This document shows, in pieces, positions 1 to 5,399 of a stretch of DNA of 5,399 nucleotides. The notes under the pieces were generated by a model. The model did not search any database and was not told the origin of the DNA. It saw only the letters and a program-made list of their open reading frames with translations. The stretch comes from Trueperaceae bacterium (GTDB lineage: Bacteria; Deinococcota; Deinococci; Deinococcales; Trueperaceae). The DNA lies in assembly GCA_007130445.1 (NCBI GenBank), contig SLSM01000403.1:1-5399 (forward strand). The letters are read 5' to 3'. Every line of letters begins with the position of its first letter. Position 1 is the stretch's first letter. The translations under genes and the position numbers were made by a program.

Positions 1-587
1 AGCGCGTGGCTCCGACCGCGCGCGCCGGCCGCGGCGGGGAGCGCAAGGCTGGCGTGCACCGCGCGCATGCGGCGCTGTTCGCGCCGGGCGTGGGGCGCAG
101 CGATCACCGCCGCATGGCCGCCTCGCTGTTGGCCCACACCATCGGCGACGACGACAACGGCGCGCTCTTCTGGGCCCTGGTGGAGCCCGGCATCGCCGAC
201 AGCGCGGTCCTCTGGCACGACCCAGCGGACGGCTTCGGGACCTTCCAGGCCTACCTCGGGTGCGACGCCGGCGACGTGGGCGCCGTCCTCGAGCGCGTCG
301 ACGCCGAACTCGAGCGCGTGCAACGCGAGGGCGTGACCGAGGGTGCCTGGCGTCAGGCGCAGCGCACGCTGGCGACCGGCCTGACGCTGCGCGGCGAGAC
401 GCCGATGGGGCGCCTGGTGGCCGTCGCGAGCTCGTTCCTCGACCGCGGCCGCGTGCAAGGCGTGCAGGAGGTCGTGGACGAGGTCTTGCGTACCGAGCGC
501 AGCGCGGGCGAGGCGCTCCTCGCCGAGCGGCCCTTCGACGCGCGGTATACCTTCGTCCTGGAGCCCGAAGCGGTCACGGCGGCGTGA
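1..587 (+). CDS. M16 family (insulinase-like) peptidase, C-terminal part, 5' truncated by window edge
   Basis: The reading frame is open to the left edge (first full codon at base 3) and stops at TGA 585-587, giving about 194 residues. The GTG at base 6 is only the first start-like codon and is not believed to be the true start, because the visible protein already lies inside a family domain. The pattern fits the C-terminal M16 domain: a helix (RRMAASLLAHTIGDD), then GALFWALVEPGIADSAV, a strand with GFGTFQAYLGC, then a long amphipathic helix (VLERVDAELERVQREGVTE) followed by the family-typical WRQAQRTLATGLTLRGETPMGR. It ends in a short strand, ARYTFVLEPEA, as M16 proteins often do. The zinc motif HxxEH is not in the visible part. 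It would lie upstream in the N-terminal domain, so the sequence cannot say whether this is an active peptidase or an inactive M16 partner subunit. The stop is 66 bases before the Lpt-like genes, and no functional link to them is evident. Family assignment is by recalled pattern, with fair confidence. Confidence 0.72.
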   Translation, partial: RVAPTARAGRGGERKAGVHRAHAALFAPGVGRSDHRRMAASLLAHTIGDDDNGALFWALVEPGIADSAVLWHDPADGFGTFQAYLGCDAGDVGAVLERVDAELERVQREGVTEGAWRQAQRTLATGLTLRGETPMGRLVAVASSFLDRGRVQGVQEVVDEVLRTERSAGEALLAERPFDARYTFVLEPEAVTAA

Positions 588-641
588 AGCGGCGATGAAG
601 GCTACGCGCGTAGATCTCGCGCCACAGCGGCGCGGCGCGGG

Positions 642-647
642 TACATT
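642..647 (+). promoter_or_regulatory. Candidate -10 box (TACATT) for a leaderless transcript of the LptA-like gene
   Basis: TACATT fits the TANNNT form of a sigma-70-type -10 box and stands out in a very GC-rich gap. Its last T is at 647, so transcription would be expected to start about seven bases on, at 654, which is the A of the ATG. No purine-rich ribosome binding site precedes this ATG, which agrees with a leaderless mRNA. I see no good -35 box at the usual distance (around 619-626), so the call rests on the -10 box and its position only. Confidence 0.45.
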
Positions 648-653
648 GACCCC

Positions 654-1337
654 ATGCCGTTGAGGAGACCCGCCCAGCCTCGCTGGCCGCTGTGGTGCGC
701 GCTGGCCCTGGCCCTGCTCGCCGCGCTCGCCGTGGCCGAGGACGCCGCGCCGCTGGCCGAACTCACCGTGACCGCGTTCGGAGCACAACGACTGGACCTC
801 GCGACGGGCTACACGGAGCTCGCCGACGGAGGCATCGTGGTCGATCAGGGCAGCGGCGTTCGGCTGGAGGCCCCCTGGCTGCGCTACGCCGACGGGGAGC
901 GTCTCGAGGCGACGGAGGCCGTCCTCGCGGGCCCGTTCGGGACGATGGACGCGGCCGAGGTGGTCCTCGACCTGCTGGGGCGTCGCCTGCTGGTCGAGGG
1001 GGGCCTGACGCTGCGGGCCGACGGCGCCGTGGTGCGCGCTCGCGCGCTGCGGTTCGGCGCCGATGACGGCTGGTTGTGGGCGTACGGTGACGTGAGCGGC
1101 GACACGCCGACCTTCGAGGCCGCGATGCTGTTGTACGACACCGCCAGCGGCCGCATCGTCCTGGTCCCGCCCTATGCGTACGAGGACGGTCCCCTGCTGC
1201 TGCGGGCTGCGGTCGACGGCGCCCCGTTGCAGTTGACGCCGGAGCGCGACGAGACCGCTGCGATCGTCGGCTACGACGCCAGCACCGCGCTCGATGCCGA
1301 CGTGGCGGCGCAGCTGGCGGCGGCGAGCGAGGAGTGA
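654..1337 (+). CDS. OstA/LptA-like periplasmic protein with signal peptide
   Basis: This 227-residue protein opens with a clear Sec signal peptide: basic n-region (RR at residues 4-5, R10), hydrophobic core at about 13-27, and a likely cleavage site AVA|ED after residue 28. The mature part shows short alternating strands in the OstA-like/LptA style: DGGIVVDQGSGVRLEAPWLRY, then paired 'a..a.v' and 'l.v.gg..l' strands (RRLLVEGGLTLRADGAVVRA), then LWAYGDVSGD. LptA, LptC and the LptD N-terminus share this beta-jellyroll, which forms a greasy groove carrying lipid across the periplasm. I infer that role here from the fold pattern and from the neighbours, an LptD-like and an LptF/G-like protein. 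The tail (about 200-227) is acidic and alanine-rich and looks non-domain. The start has no ribosome binding site but sits directly after a -10-like box. The stop overlaps the next gene by four bases, so the two are probably translated together. LptA versus LptC cannot be separated; there is no N-terminal membrane anchor of the LptC kind. Confidence 0.68.
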   Translation: MPLRRPAQPRWPLWCALALALLAALAVAEDAAPLAELTVTAFGAQRLDLATGYTELADGGIVVDQGSGVRLEAPWLRYADGERLEATEAVLAGPFGTMDAAEVVLDLLGRRLLVEGGLTLRADGAVVRARALRFGADDGWLWAYGDVSGDTPTFEAAMLLYDTASGRIVLVPPYAYEDGPLLLRAAVDGAPLQLTPERDETAAIVGYDASTALDADVAAQLAAASEE

Positions 1338-3331
1338 GCGCTCGGCCGGCGGACCGGCGGCGTCGTCACGCCGTCGCGCGCGCATGTGCCTGTGCGCTCG
1401 CGTTCGCGCTCGCGGGGTCGGCGTGGGCCGACATGTGCGTCGTCGTCGCTGGTGCGAGCGAGTTGACGGTCGCCGACGTGGGGCGCGTGGTGTTCCGCGA
1501 GCTCGCGACGGATCGCACGGCCGACGCGGTGCGTTTCGAGGGCGGCGTCTGCCTCGAGGTCGCCGGCCAGAGGGTCACGATCACGGCCGACGCGCTCGTG
1601 CTCGAGCGTCTCACCACCGATCCGATCGTGCGCGCCACGGGCGCCGTGGTGATGGCGGAGGGTTGGCGCTTCGGCGCCGAGGAGCTGGTCGCCGACGCCC
1701 GCAGCGTGCACTTGCTCACCGCGACGCTCGTGGGCGACGAGTTCGTCGCGCTCGCCAGCGAGCTCGCGCTCGACCTCGAGTCCGAGACCGTGTGGGGCCG
1801 TGACCTGGTCGCGGCCACCCCGTGGGCGCGCCTCGACATCCGCGAGGCGACGCTCGACACCGAAGCGGTGGTCGGGGTCGGCGTGGTGCTGTCGACGTGC
1901 GACTGTCCGCCGAGCGAGGCCGCGCTGCGGCTCGAGGGCGCGGGCGTTCGGGTGGCGCTCCACGACGGCATCGTCGTGGTGCACTCGGGGACGCTCGTCG
2001 TCGGCTCGTTGCGGGTGCCACTCGGCCGGCGGCTCGAGATCGACCCGGTCGCCGTCGAGCGCCTGAGGTCGCCGCTGGCGCTCGTCCTCGACGAGCGCCG
2101 GGGGTGGTTGCTGACAGTGGTCGAGCGTGCGCAAGACGAGATCCGGTGGAGTGCGGACGTGGCGTTGGAGGCGGACACGACGCCGCGCTGGCGCGTCCTG
2201 GTCGCGGGTGACGACGAGCGTGGCGGCCTCGACGTGGTGCTCACCGCGTCGGGCGTCGCGATCCGCACCTCGGCCGCGCTGCCGCTCGGCGGCGCCTGGT
2301 CGCTGCGGCTGGCGCAACGCGTCGCCGGCGGCACGGCGTTCGGTGTCCAGAACGCCTCGCTCGGGCTCCGTCATGGGGTCGACCGAGCGCTGACGAGCGT
2401 CTCGCCCGGTGGCAACGCGACGCTCTTCGACGTCGGGATCGCGCTCAGCGCCGAGCGTCGCGGCGGCACCGACGTCGCGTCGCCCCGCGCCTGGTCCAGC
2501 GCGCGCTGGGACACCGCCACGCGATCCGGGCAGCTCGGGACGTTGCGCGTGCGCTTCGAGGGCGGCGTGACCGGGGCGGCCACGCCGGCGATGGGGCAGA
2601 CCTGGTGGGGCGTGACCCCGCGCTGGGACGTGCGCGTCGGCGGCCTACAGCTGTCGCTGACGCACGCCTACCGCGGCGTGACGGGCAGCACGCCCTTCGG
2701 CGACGACGTCGACCGCGTCGCCCCCAGGCAGCTGAGCACGCTCGTGCTGCGCACGGGCGACGCTTCACGCCTCCACGCCGCCGTCGACCTGCGCTACGAC
2801 TGGCGGCACGACCCGACGCGCAGCGATCGGGCGATCGGGTTCGAGCGTGCCCGCGCCACGGTGTCCGCGGTCGTGATCGACCCTCCGGCGGACGCCGGTG
2901 TGCGCGTGTCGGCGCGCGCCGCGGTCGAGCTCGCGGGGGTGCTCGATCCGCGCCCGGGCCGCGACGCCTTCGCGCGGTTCGGCGTCGACGCGACCTGGCC
3001 GGACTCGGCCCCCGAACTCGGGCTGGAGGCGACGTTCGGGCTGGTGCCCGGGTCGGTCGGGCTGCGCGACCTGACGCTGGCAGCGGGGACGCCGCTGCGC
3101 TGGGAGACGCGCGGGCTCACGCTGCGCCCCTATCTCGCGCTCGACGTGTGGCCGAGCCTGCGTGGAGACGGCTGGCCCGCGCTCCGCGGACACGGCGTCG
3201 CGTTGGCGTGGGAGACGGCGTACGGGGTCGTCGACGCCGCCTACCGTTCGCTGCCCGACGGCAGCAGCACGAGCAGCGTCGGCTTCCGCGTGCCGCTGCG
3301 CTCGCCGACCCTCGACGACCTGCGGCGCTGA
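1334..3331 (+). CDS. lptD: LptD/OstA-like outer-membrane lipid export protein
   Basis: The protein has 665 residues. The GTG start shares bases with the previous stop (GTGA) and puts a good signal peptide at the front: RRRR at 8-11, a hydrophobic stretch at about 13-30, cleavage AWA|D after residue 32. The next in-frame ATG (residue 34) would lose the signal, so the GTG is preferred. Residues about 35-185 are an OstA-like jellyroll (VRFEGGVCLEVAGQRVTITAD, then IVRATGAVVMAEGWRFGAEELVAD). Residues 187-225 resemble the conserved LptD stretch after the jellyroll: TCDCPPSEAALRLEGAGV, then HSGTLVVGSLRVPL, comparable with the 'TTC..PP..W.L.A......G.....A.L.VG.VPV' pattern. From about 245 to 655 alternating-residue strands fit a beta-barrel, including GSTPFGDDVDRVAPRQLSTL late on. 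LptD inserts lipopolysaccharide into the outer leaflet with LptE. The substrate here is unknown. Mature cysteines are C35, C73, C189 and C191, with none in the barrel, and the C-terminus (TLDDLRR) lacks the usual final aromatic residue. Confidence 0.72.
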   Translation: MSARPADRRRRHAVARACACALAFALAGSAWADMCVVVAGASELTVADVGRVVFRELATDRTADAVRFEGGVCLEVAGQRVTITADALVLERLTTDPIVRATGAVVMAEGWRFGAEELVADARSVHLLTATLVGDEFVALASELALDLESETVWGRDLVAATPWARLDIREATLDTEAVVGVGVVLSTCDCPPSEAALRLEGAGVRVALHDGIVVVHSGTLVVGSLRVPLGRRLEIDPVAVERLRSPLALVLDERRGWLLTVVERAQDEIRWSADVALEADTTPRWRVLVAGDDERGGLDVVLTASGVAIRTSAALPLGGAWSLRLAQRVAGGTAFGVQNASLGLRHGVDRALTSVSPGGNATLFDVGIALSAERRGGTDVASPRAWSSARWDTATRSGQLGTLRVRFEGGVTGAATPAMGQTWWGVTPRWDVRVGGLQLSLTHAYRGVTGSTPFGDDVDRVAPRQLSTLVLRTGDASRLHAAVDLRYDWRHDPTRSDRAIGFERARATVSAVVIDPPADAGVRVSARAAVELAGVLDPRPGRDAFARFGVDATWPDSAPELGLEATFGLVPGSVGLRDLTLAAGTPLRWETRGLTLRPYLALDVWPSLRGDGWPALRGHGVALAWETAYGVVDAAYRSLPDGSSTSSVGFRVPLRSPTLDDLRR

Positions 3332-3339
3332 GGGGTTGG

Positions 3340-3345
3340 TAGCAT
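3340..3345 (+). promoter_or_regulatory. Possible -10 box (TAGCAT) upstream of the LptF/G-like gene
   Basis: TAGCAT begins nine bases after the stop of the LptD-like gene and is the only TANNNT hexamer of this kind in the 44-base gap. Transcription would start near 3352, giving a leader of about 24 bases that holds the GGGAAGGGA element. No convincing -35 box is seen in the end of the upstream gene, so this may be chance. The permease could equally be read from the upstream operon promoter. Confidence 0.25.
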
Positions 3346-3353
3346 GCTGCGCT

Positions 3354-3362
3354 GGGAAGGGA
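3354..3362 (+). promoter_or_regulatory. Shine-Dalgarno-like element for the LptF/G-like GTG start
   Basis: GGGAAGGGA is a purine run 13 bases before the GTG at 3376. That is longer than the usual 5-9 base spacing. No closer start codon is in frame, since the frame is closed by TAG at 3340-3342 and no ATG or GTG lies between, so it still supports GTG 3376 as the start. Confidence 0.4.
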
Positions 3363-3375
3363 CCCTACCGTCACC

Positions 3376-4497
3376 GTGCTGACCCGCATCGACCGCTACT
3401 TGCTGCGCGAGGCGATGCCGCCGTTCGCGTTCGGCCTGCTGCTCTACGGCGGTCTGGCGTCGGTGAGCGCCGTGTTGCCGCGGCTGCAGTGGATCGTGGG
3501 CACGCCACTGCTCGAGCTGGCGTGGTGGATCGCGCTGCTCCTCCCGCAGGCGCTCGTGATGACGGCGCCGATCGCGCTCGTGTTGGCGGTGCTGCTGTCG
3601 TTCGGCCGGCTGGGCTCGGACCAGGAGCTCACCGCGATGCAGGCCGGCGCCGTGCCGCTCCGGCGCGTCGCGTTGGTGTTCGTCGTGCTCGGGGCGGTGG
3701 CGGCCGCCTCGTCGCTGGCCGCGAGCCAGTGGCTCGTCCCGCGCGCGAACCTGGCCGTGGTCGACGTGTACTGGCGGCTGACGGCCGATCGCAGCGGGTT
3801 GTTCCGGCTCATCGGCCAGCAGCTGCCGGTCGGCGACCTGTCGCTGACGTTCGCGCAGGCAGCGCGCGACGACACCCTCTCGGGCGTTCGCGTCGAGCGC
3901 TGGGACGGCGACGTGCTCACGCTCATCCGCGCCGAGCGCGGGCGTTTCGAGGACGACGGGCTCGTGCTCTACGGGCACCGGACGCAGCGCTTCGACCTGG
4001 CCGCCCTGGACGCGCCAGCCGGCGCGAGCGACACGCTGCGCGCGCTGGTGCGGCTCGACGCGCGCGGCGCCGATCCCGATGCGCCGCTCACGCTGACGCT
4101 GTCGCTCTCGCAGGAGGACCTGGTGGCGCGTTTCAGCGGTGGGGGGTTCGAGGACGCCCGCTCGCTCAGCGATCTGCGAGCCGCCTCGCTCGACGCCGAC
4201 CTGCCGTTCGGTCAGCGCCGCTTCGCCGCCGTGCTCCTGCAGCGCAAGCTGGCCGAGGGCGTGGCGAACCTGACGCTGCTGCTGGTGGCCGTGCCGCTGT
4301 CGCTCTCGTACGCGCGCTCGCGGGGCGTGGCGTTCGGCCTGTCGCTGGTGGTGACGCTGGCGTGGTACCTGCTGTTGACCTTCGGGCAGCTCCTGGCGCA
4401 GACGGGCGTGCTGCCGGTGTGGCTGGGTCCGTGGGTGGGCACGGCGGGACTGGCGCTGGTCGGCACGGTGATGCTGCTGCGATTGCGCAGCGCGTGA
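3376..4497 (+). CDS. LptF/LptG (YjgP/YjgQ) family lipid export permease
   Basis: The 373 residues match the usual length of LptF and LptG (about 360-370). The start is the typical 'DRYLLRE..PPF.FGLLL' opening (residues 6-23). Transmembrane segments fall at about 17-35, 50-76 and 98-118, then a periplasmic jellyroll domain (about 125-280), then segments at about 294-312, 317-338 and 346-370, the family's 3 + domain + 3 layout. The loop after segment 2 carries SDQELTAMQAGA (81-92), the coupling helix that contacts the LptB ATPase; its conserved glutamate is E84. The C-terminal half shows RGVAFGLSL (316-324) and FGQLLAQTGVLP (336-347). In a Lpt system, LptF and LptG pull lipid from the inner membrane, powered by LptB, and pass it to LptC/LptA. 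The neighbours fit that role. Only one such permease is here, so the partner must be elsewhere or the protein pairs with itself. LptF versus LptG cannot be decided. Usual 'WLPN' near the end reads WVGT here. Confidence 0.92.
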   Translation: MLTRIDRYLLREAMPPFAFGLLLYGGLASVSAVLPRLQWIVGTPLLELAWWIALLLPQALVMTAPIALVLAVLLSFGRLGSDQELTAMQAGAVPLRRVALVFVVLGAVAAASSLAASQWLVPRANLAVVDVYWRLTADRSGLFRLIGQQLPVGDLSLTFAQAARDDTLSGVRVERWDGDVLTLIRAERGRFEDDGLVLYGHRTQRFDLAALDAPAGASDTLRALVRLDARGADPDAPLTLTLSLSQEDLVARFSGGGFEDARSLSDLRAASLDADLPFGQRRFAAVLLQRKLAEGVANLTLLLVAVPLSLSYARSRGVAFGLSLVVTLAWYLLLTFGQLLAQTGVLPVWLGPWVGTAGLALVGTVMLLRLRSA

Positions 4498-4580
4498 GGT
4501 GGGGTCGCGCGGTGCCGGCGCGCGGGTCCCGGTATCGTGTGCAGCGGTGTCCCGCACGCATCCTTCGCCGCTCCACCCGA

Positions 4581-4589
4581 TGCTAGACT
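4581..4589 (+). promoter_or_regulatory. Candidate extended -10 promoter (TGCTAGACT) for rel
   Basis: TGC followed by TAGACT fits an extended -10 element (TGn-TANNNT), a form that can work with a weak or missing -35 box; none is clear near 4561-4566. Transcription would start near 4596, a few bases before the ATG at 4601, so the mRNA would be nearly leaderless. The alternative in-frame ATG at 4580 would then lie upstream of the transcript, which favours the 4601 start. Confidence 0.45.
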
Positions 4590-4600
4590 GCCAGGTCGAT

Positions 4601-5399
4601 ATGGAGCGACTGCTGTCGAGCCTGCAAGCCCAGACCGCGTACCTGCCGAGCGCCGATCAAGCGCGCTTGGCCGAGGCGTTCGCGGTGGCCGACGAGGCGC
4701 ATCGCGGCGTCCAGCGACGCTCCGGTGAGCCCTACCTCACGCACCCGGTGGCGGTGACGGCGCTGCTCGCCGAGATGCGCCTCGACGGCGACGCGCTGAT
4801 CGCCGGGCTCCTGCACGACACGGTCGAGGACACGCCGGTCACGTTCGACGACATCGAACGCCGGTTCGGGGCGACGGTGCGCAAGATCGTCGAGGGTGAG
4901 ACGAAGATCTCGAAGCTCGCCGTGCGCGTCTACGAGGACGAGCAGGCCGAGAACCTGCGTCAGATGTTGTTGGCGATGGTGAGCGACGTCAGGATCATCC
5001 TGGTGAAGCTCGCGGACCGGCTGCACAACATGCGGACCCTCGCTGCGATGCCCCCCGTGAAGCAGCAGCGCATCGCGCGTGAGACGATCGAGATCTTCGC
5101 GCCGCTCGCGCACCGCCTCGGCATCAACCACATCAAGAACGAGCTCGAGGACATCGCCTTCAGCTACCTCGAACCCGAGCGCTACCGCCAACTGCAGCGC
5201 CAAGTGCGCATGCGCCACAACGAGCGCGAGACCTACGTGCGCGAGTCGATCGAGATGTTCGCCACCCGGCTGCAGTCCGAGGGGTTGCGCTACGACCTGT
5301 CGGGACGGAGCAAGCACCTCTACAGCATCCATCGCAAGATGCAGCGCGACGGCAAGCACCTCGACCAGATCTTCGACCTGATCGCGATCCGCGCCATCC
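4601..5399 (+). CDS. rel: Bifunctional Rel (RelA/SpoT family) (p)ppGpp synthetase/hydrolase, 3' truncated by window edge
   Basis: The first 266 residues of a protein that is usually about 700-780 long; the frame is open to the right edge. It makes and breaks the alarmone (p)ppGpp, which controls growth under starvation. The N-terminal HD hydrolase domain (about 20-180) keeps all key residues: R39 in RRSGEPY, H48 (THP), H72-D73 and E76-D77 in LLHDTVEDT, then D139 and N143 in KLADRLHNM. These sit at a constant offset of five from the recalled numbering of Streptococcus equisimilis Rel (H53, H77, D78, E81, D82, D144, N148), so hydrolase activity is expected, unlike E. coli RelA. The synthetase domain starts near 200, with GRSKHLYSIHRKM (235-247) binding ATP and D259 in FDLIAIR coordinating magnesium, again at the same offset. 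The RxKD/ExDD loop and the TGS and ACT domains lie beyond the window. ATG 4580 is in frame and would add seven residues; 4601 is preferred because a -10-like box covers 4581-4589. Confidence 0.96.
   Translation, partial: MERLLSSLQAQTAYLPSADQARLAEAFAVADEAHRGVQRRSGEPYLTHPVAVTALLAEMRLDGDALIAGLLHDTVEDTPVTFDDIERRFGATVRKIVEGETKISKLAVRVYEDEQAENLRQMLLAMVSDVRIILVKLADRLHNMRTLAAMPPVKQQRIARETIEIFAPLAHRLGINHIKNELEDIAFSYLEPERYRQLQRQVRMRHNERETYVRESIEMFATRLQSEGLRYDLSGRSKHLYSIHRKMQRDGKHLDQIFDLIAIRAI

Noticed and set aside
602..613. Perfect 12-base palindrome CTACGCGCGTAG in the gap before the LptA-like gene
   Set aside because: At this GC content several 12-base palindromes are expected by chance in 5.4 kb. 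It has no loop or T-tract for a terminator, and no partner copy was seen that would suggest an operator.
1271..2374. Long minus-strand open frame (367 codons) opposite the LptD-like gene
   Set aside because: Composition is dominated by R, A, E, H and D as expected from the antisense of a high-GC gene, with no recognisable domain. The + strand frame has a signal peptide and family motifs, so this is a shadow.
4506..4524. Possible hairpin CGCGC...GCGCG after the permease stop
   Set aside because: The stem is only five pairs, in a GC-only stretch with no T-tract after it. It is not good enough to call a terminator.
4532..4537. TATCGT as a second -10 candidate before rel
   Set aside because: It matches TANNNT but would give a leader of about 55 bases with no clear ribosome binding site. 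The TGCTAGACT box closer to the ATG is stronger.
3241..4557. Long minus-strand open frame (438 codons) opposite the permease gene
   Set aside because: It is rich in Q, R, H and E with no hydrophobic or catalytic pattern, and lies opposite a clearly real membrane protein. It is open only because stop codons are rare at this GC content.
3162..4586. Plus-strand open frame (474 codons) in another frame across the LptD end and the permease
   Set aside because: Almost entirely A, R, G, P and V with no domain, and it covers two supported genes. GC-driven shadow.
4583..5359. Minus-strand open frame (258 codons) opposite rel
   Set aside because: Rel on the + strand has all its catalytic residues at the expected spacing, so the opposite frame is not credible.

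Overview
The window is a compact, gene-dense stretch of a bacterial chromosome with high GC (about 70% or more by eye). All five supported genes are on the + strand. I read it as a diderm bacterium, most likely of the Deinococcota (Deinococcus/Truepera side). Three things point that way: the flavour of the Rel sequence (for example EGETKISKL after the HD box), promoter-like TANNNT boxes placed so that mRNAs would be leaderless or nearly so, and the overall GC and codon bias. This placement is an inference from memory, not a database result. A high-GC member of another diderm phylum is not excluded.

Layout. (1) From the left edge to 587: the C-terminal part of an M16 (insulinase/PqqL-like) family protein, cut by the window. 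(2) 588-653: a 66-base gap with a -10-like box (TACATT) whose predicted start of transcription falls on the next ATG. (3) 654-1337: a secreted OstA/LptA-like protein of 227 residues. (4) 1334-3331: a secreted LptD/OstA-like outer-membrane protein of 665 residues, overlapping the previous gene by four bases (GTGA). (5) 3376-4497: an LptF/LptG (YjgP/YjgQ) inner-membrane permease of 373 residues. (6) 4498-4600: a 103-base gap ending in an extended -10-like box. (7) From 4601 to the right edge: the first 266 residues of a bifunctional Rel-type (p)ppGpp synthetase/hydrolase.

How the genes work together. Genes 3-5 supply three parts of a trans-envelope lipid export bridge of the Lpt type: an inner-membrane permease, a periplasmic bridge protein and an outer-membrane translocon. 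No LptB ATPase, second permease or LptE is present here, so those must lie elsewhere if the bridge works. The M16 fragment and rel look like ordinary neighbours; rel probably has its own promoter. No RNA genes, mobile elements, CRISPR arrays or clear terminators were found. The most interesting point is the Lpt-like export cluster itself, with divergent LptD features, in what may be a lineage without classical LPS.
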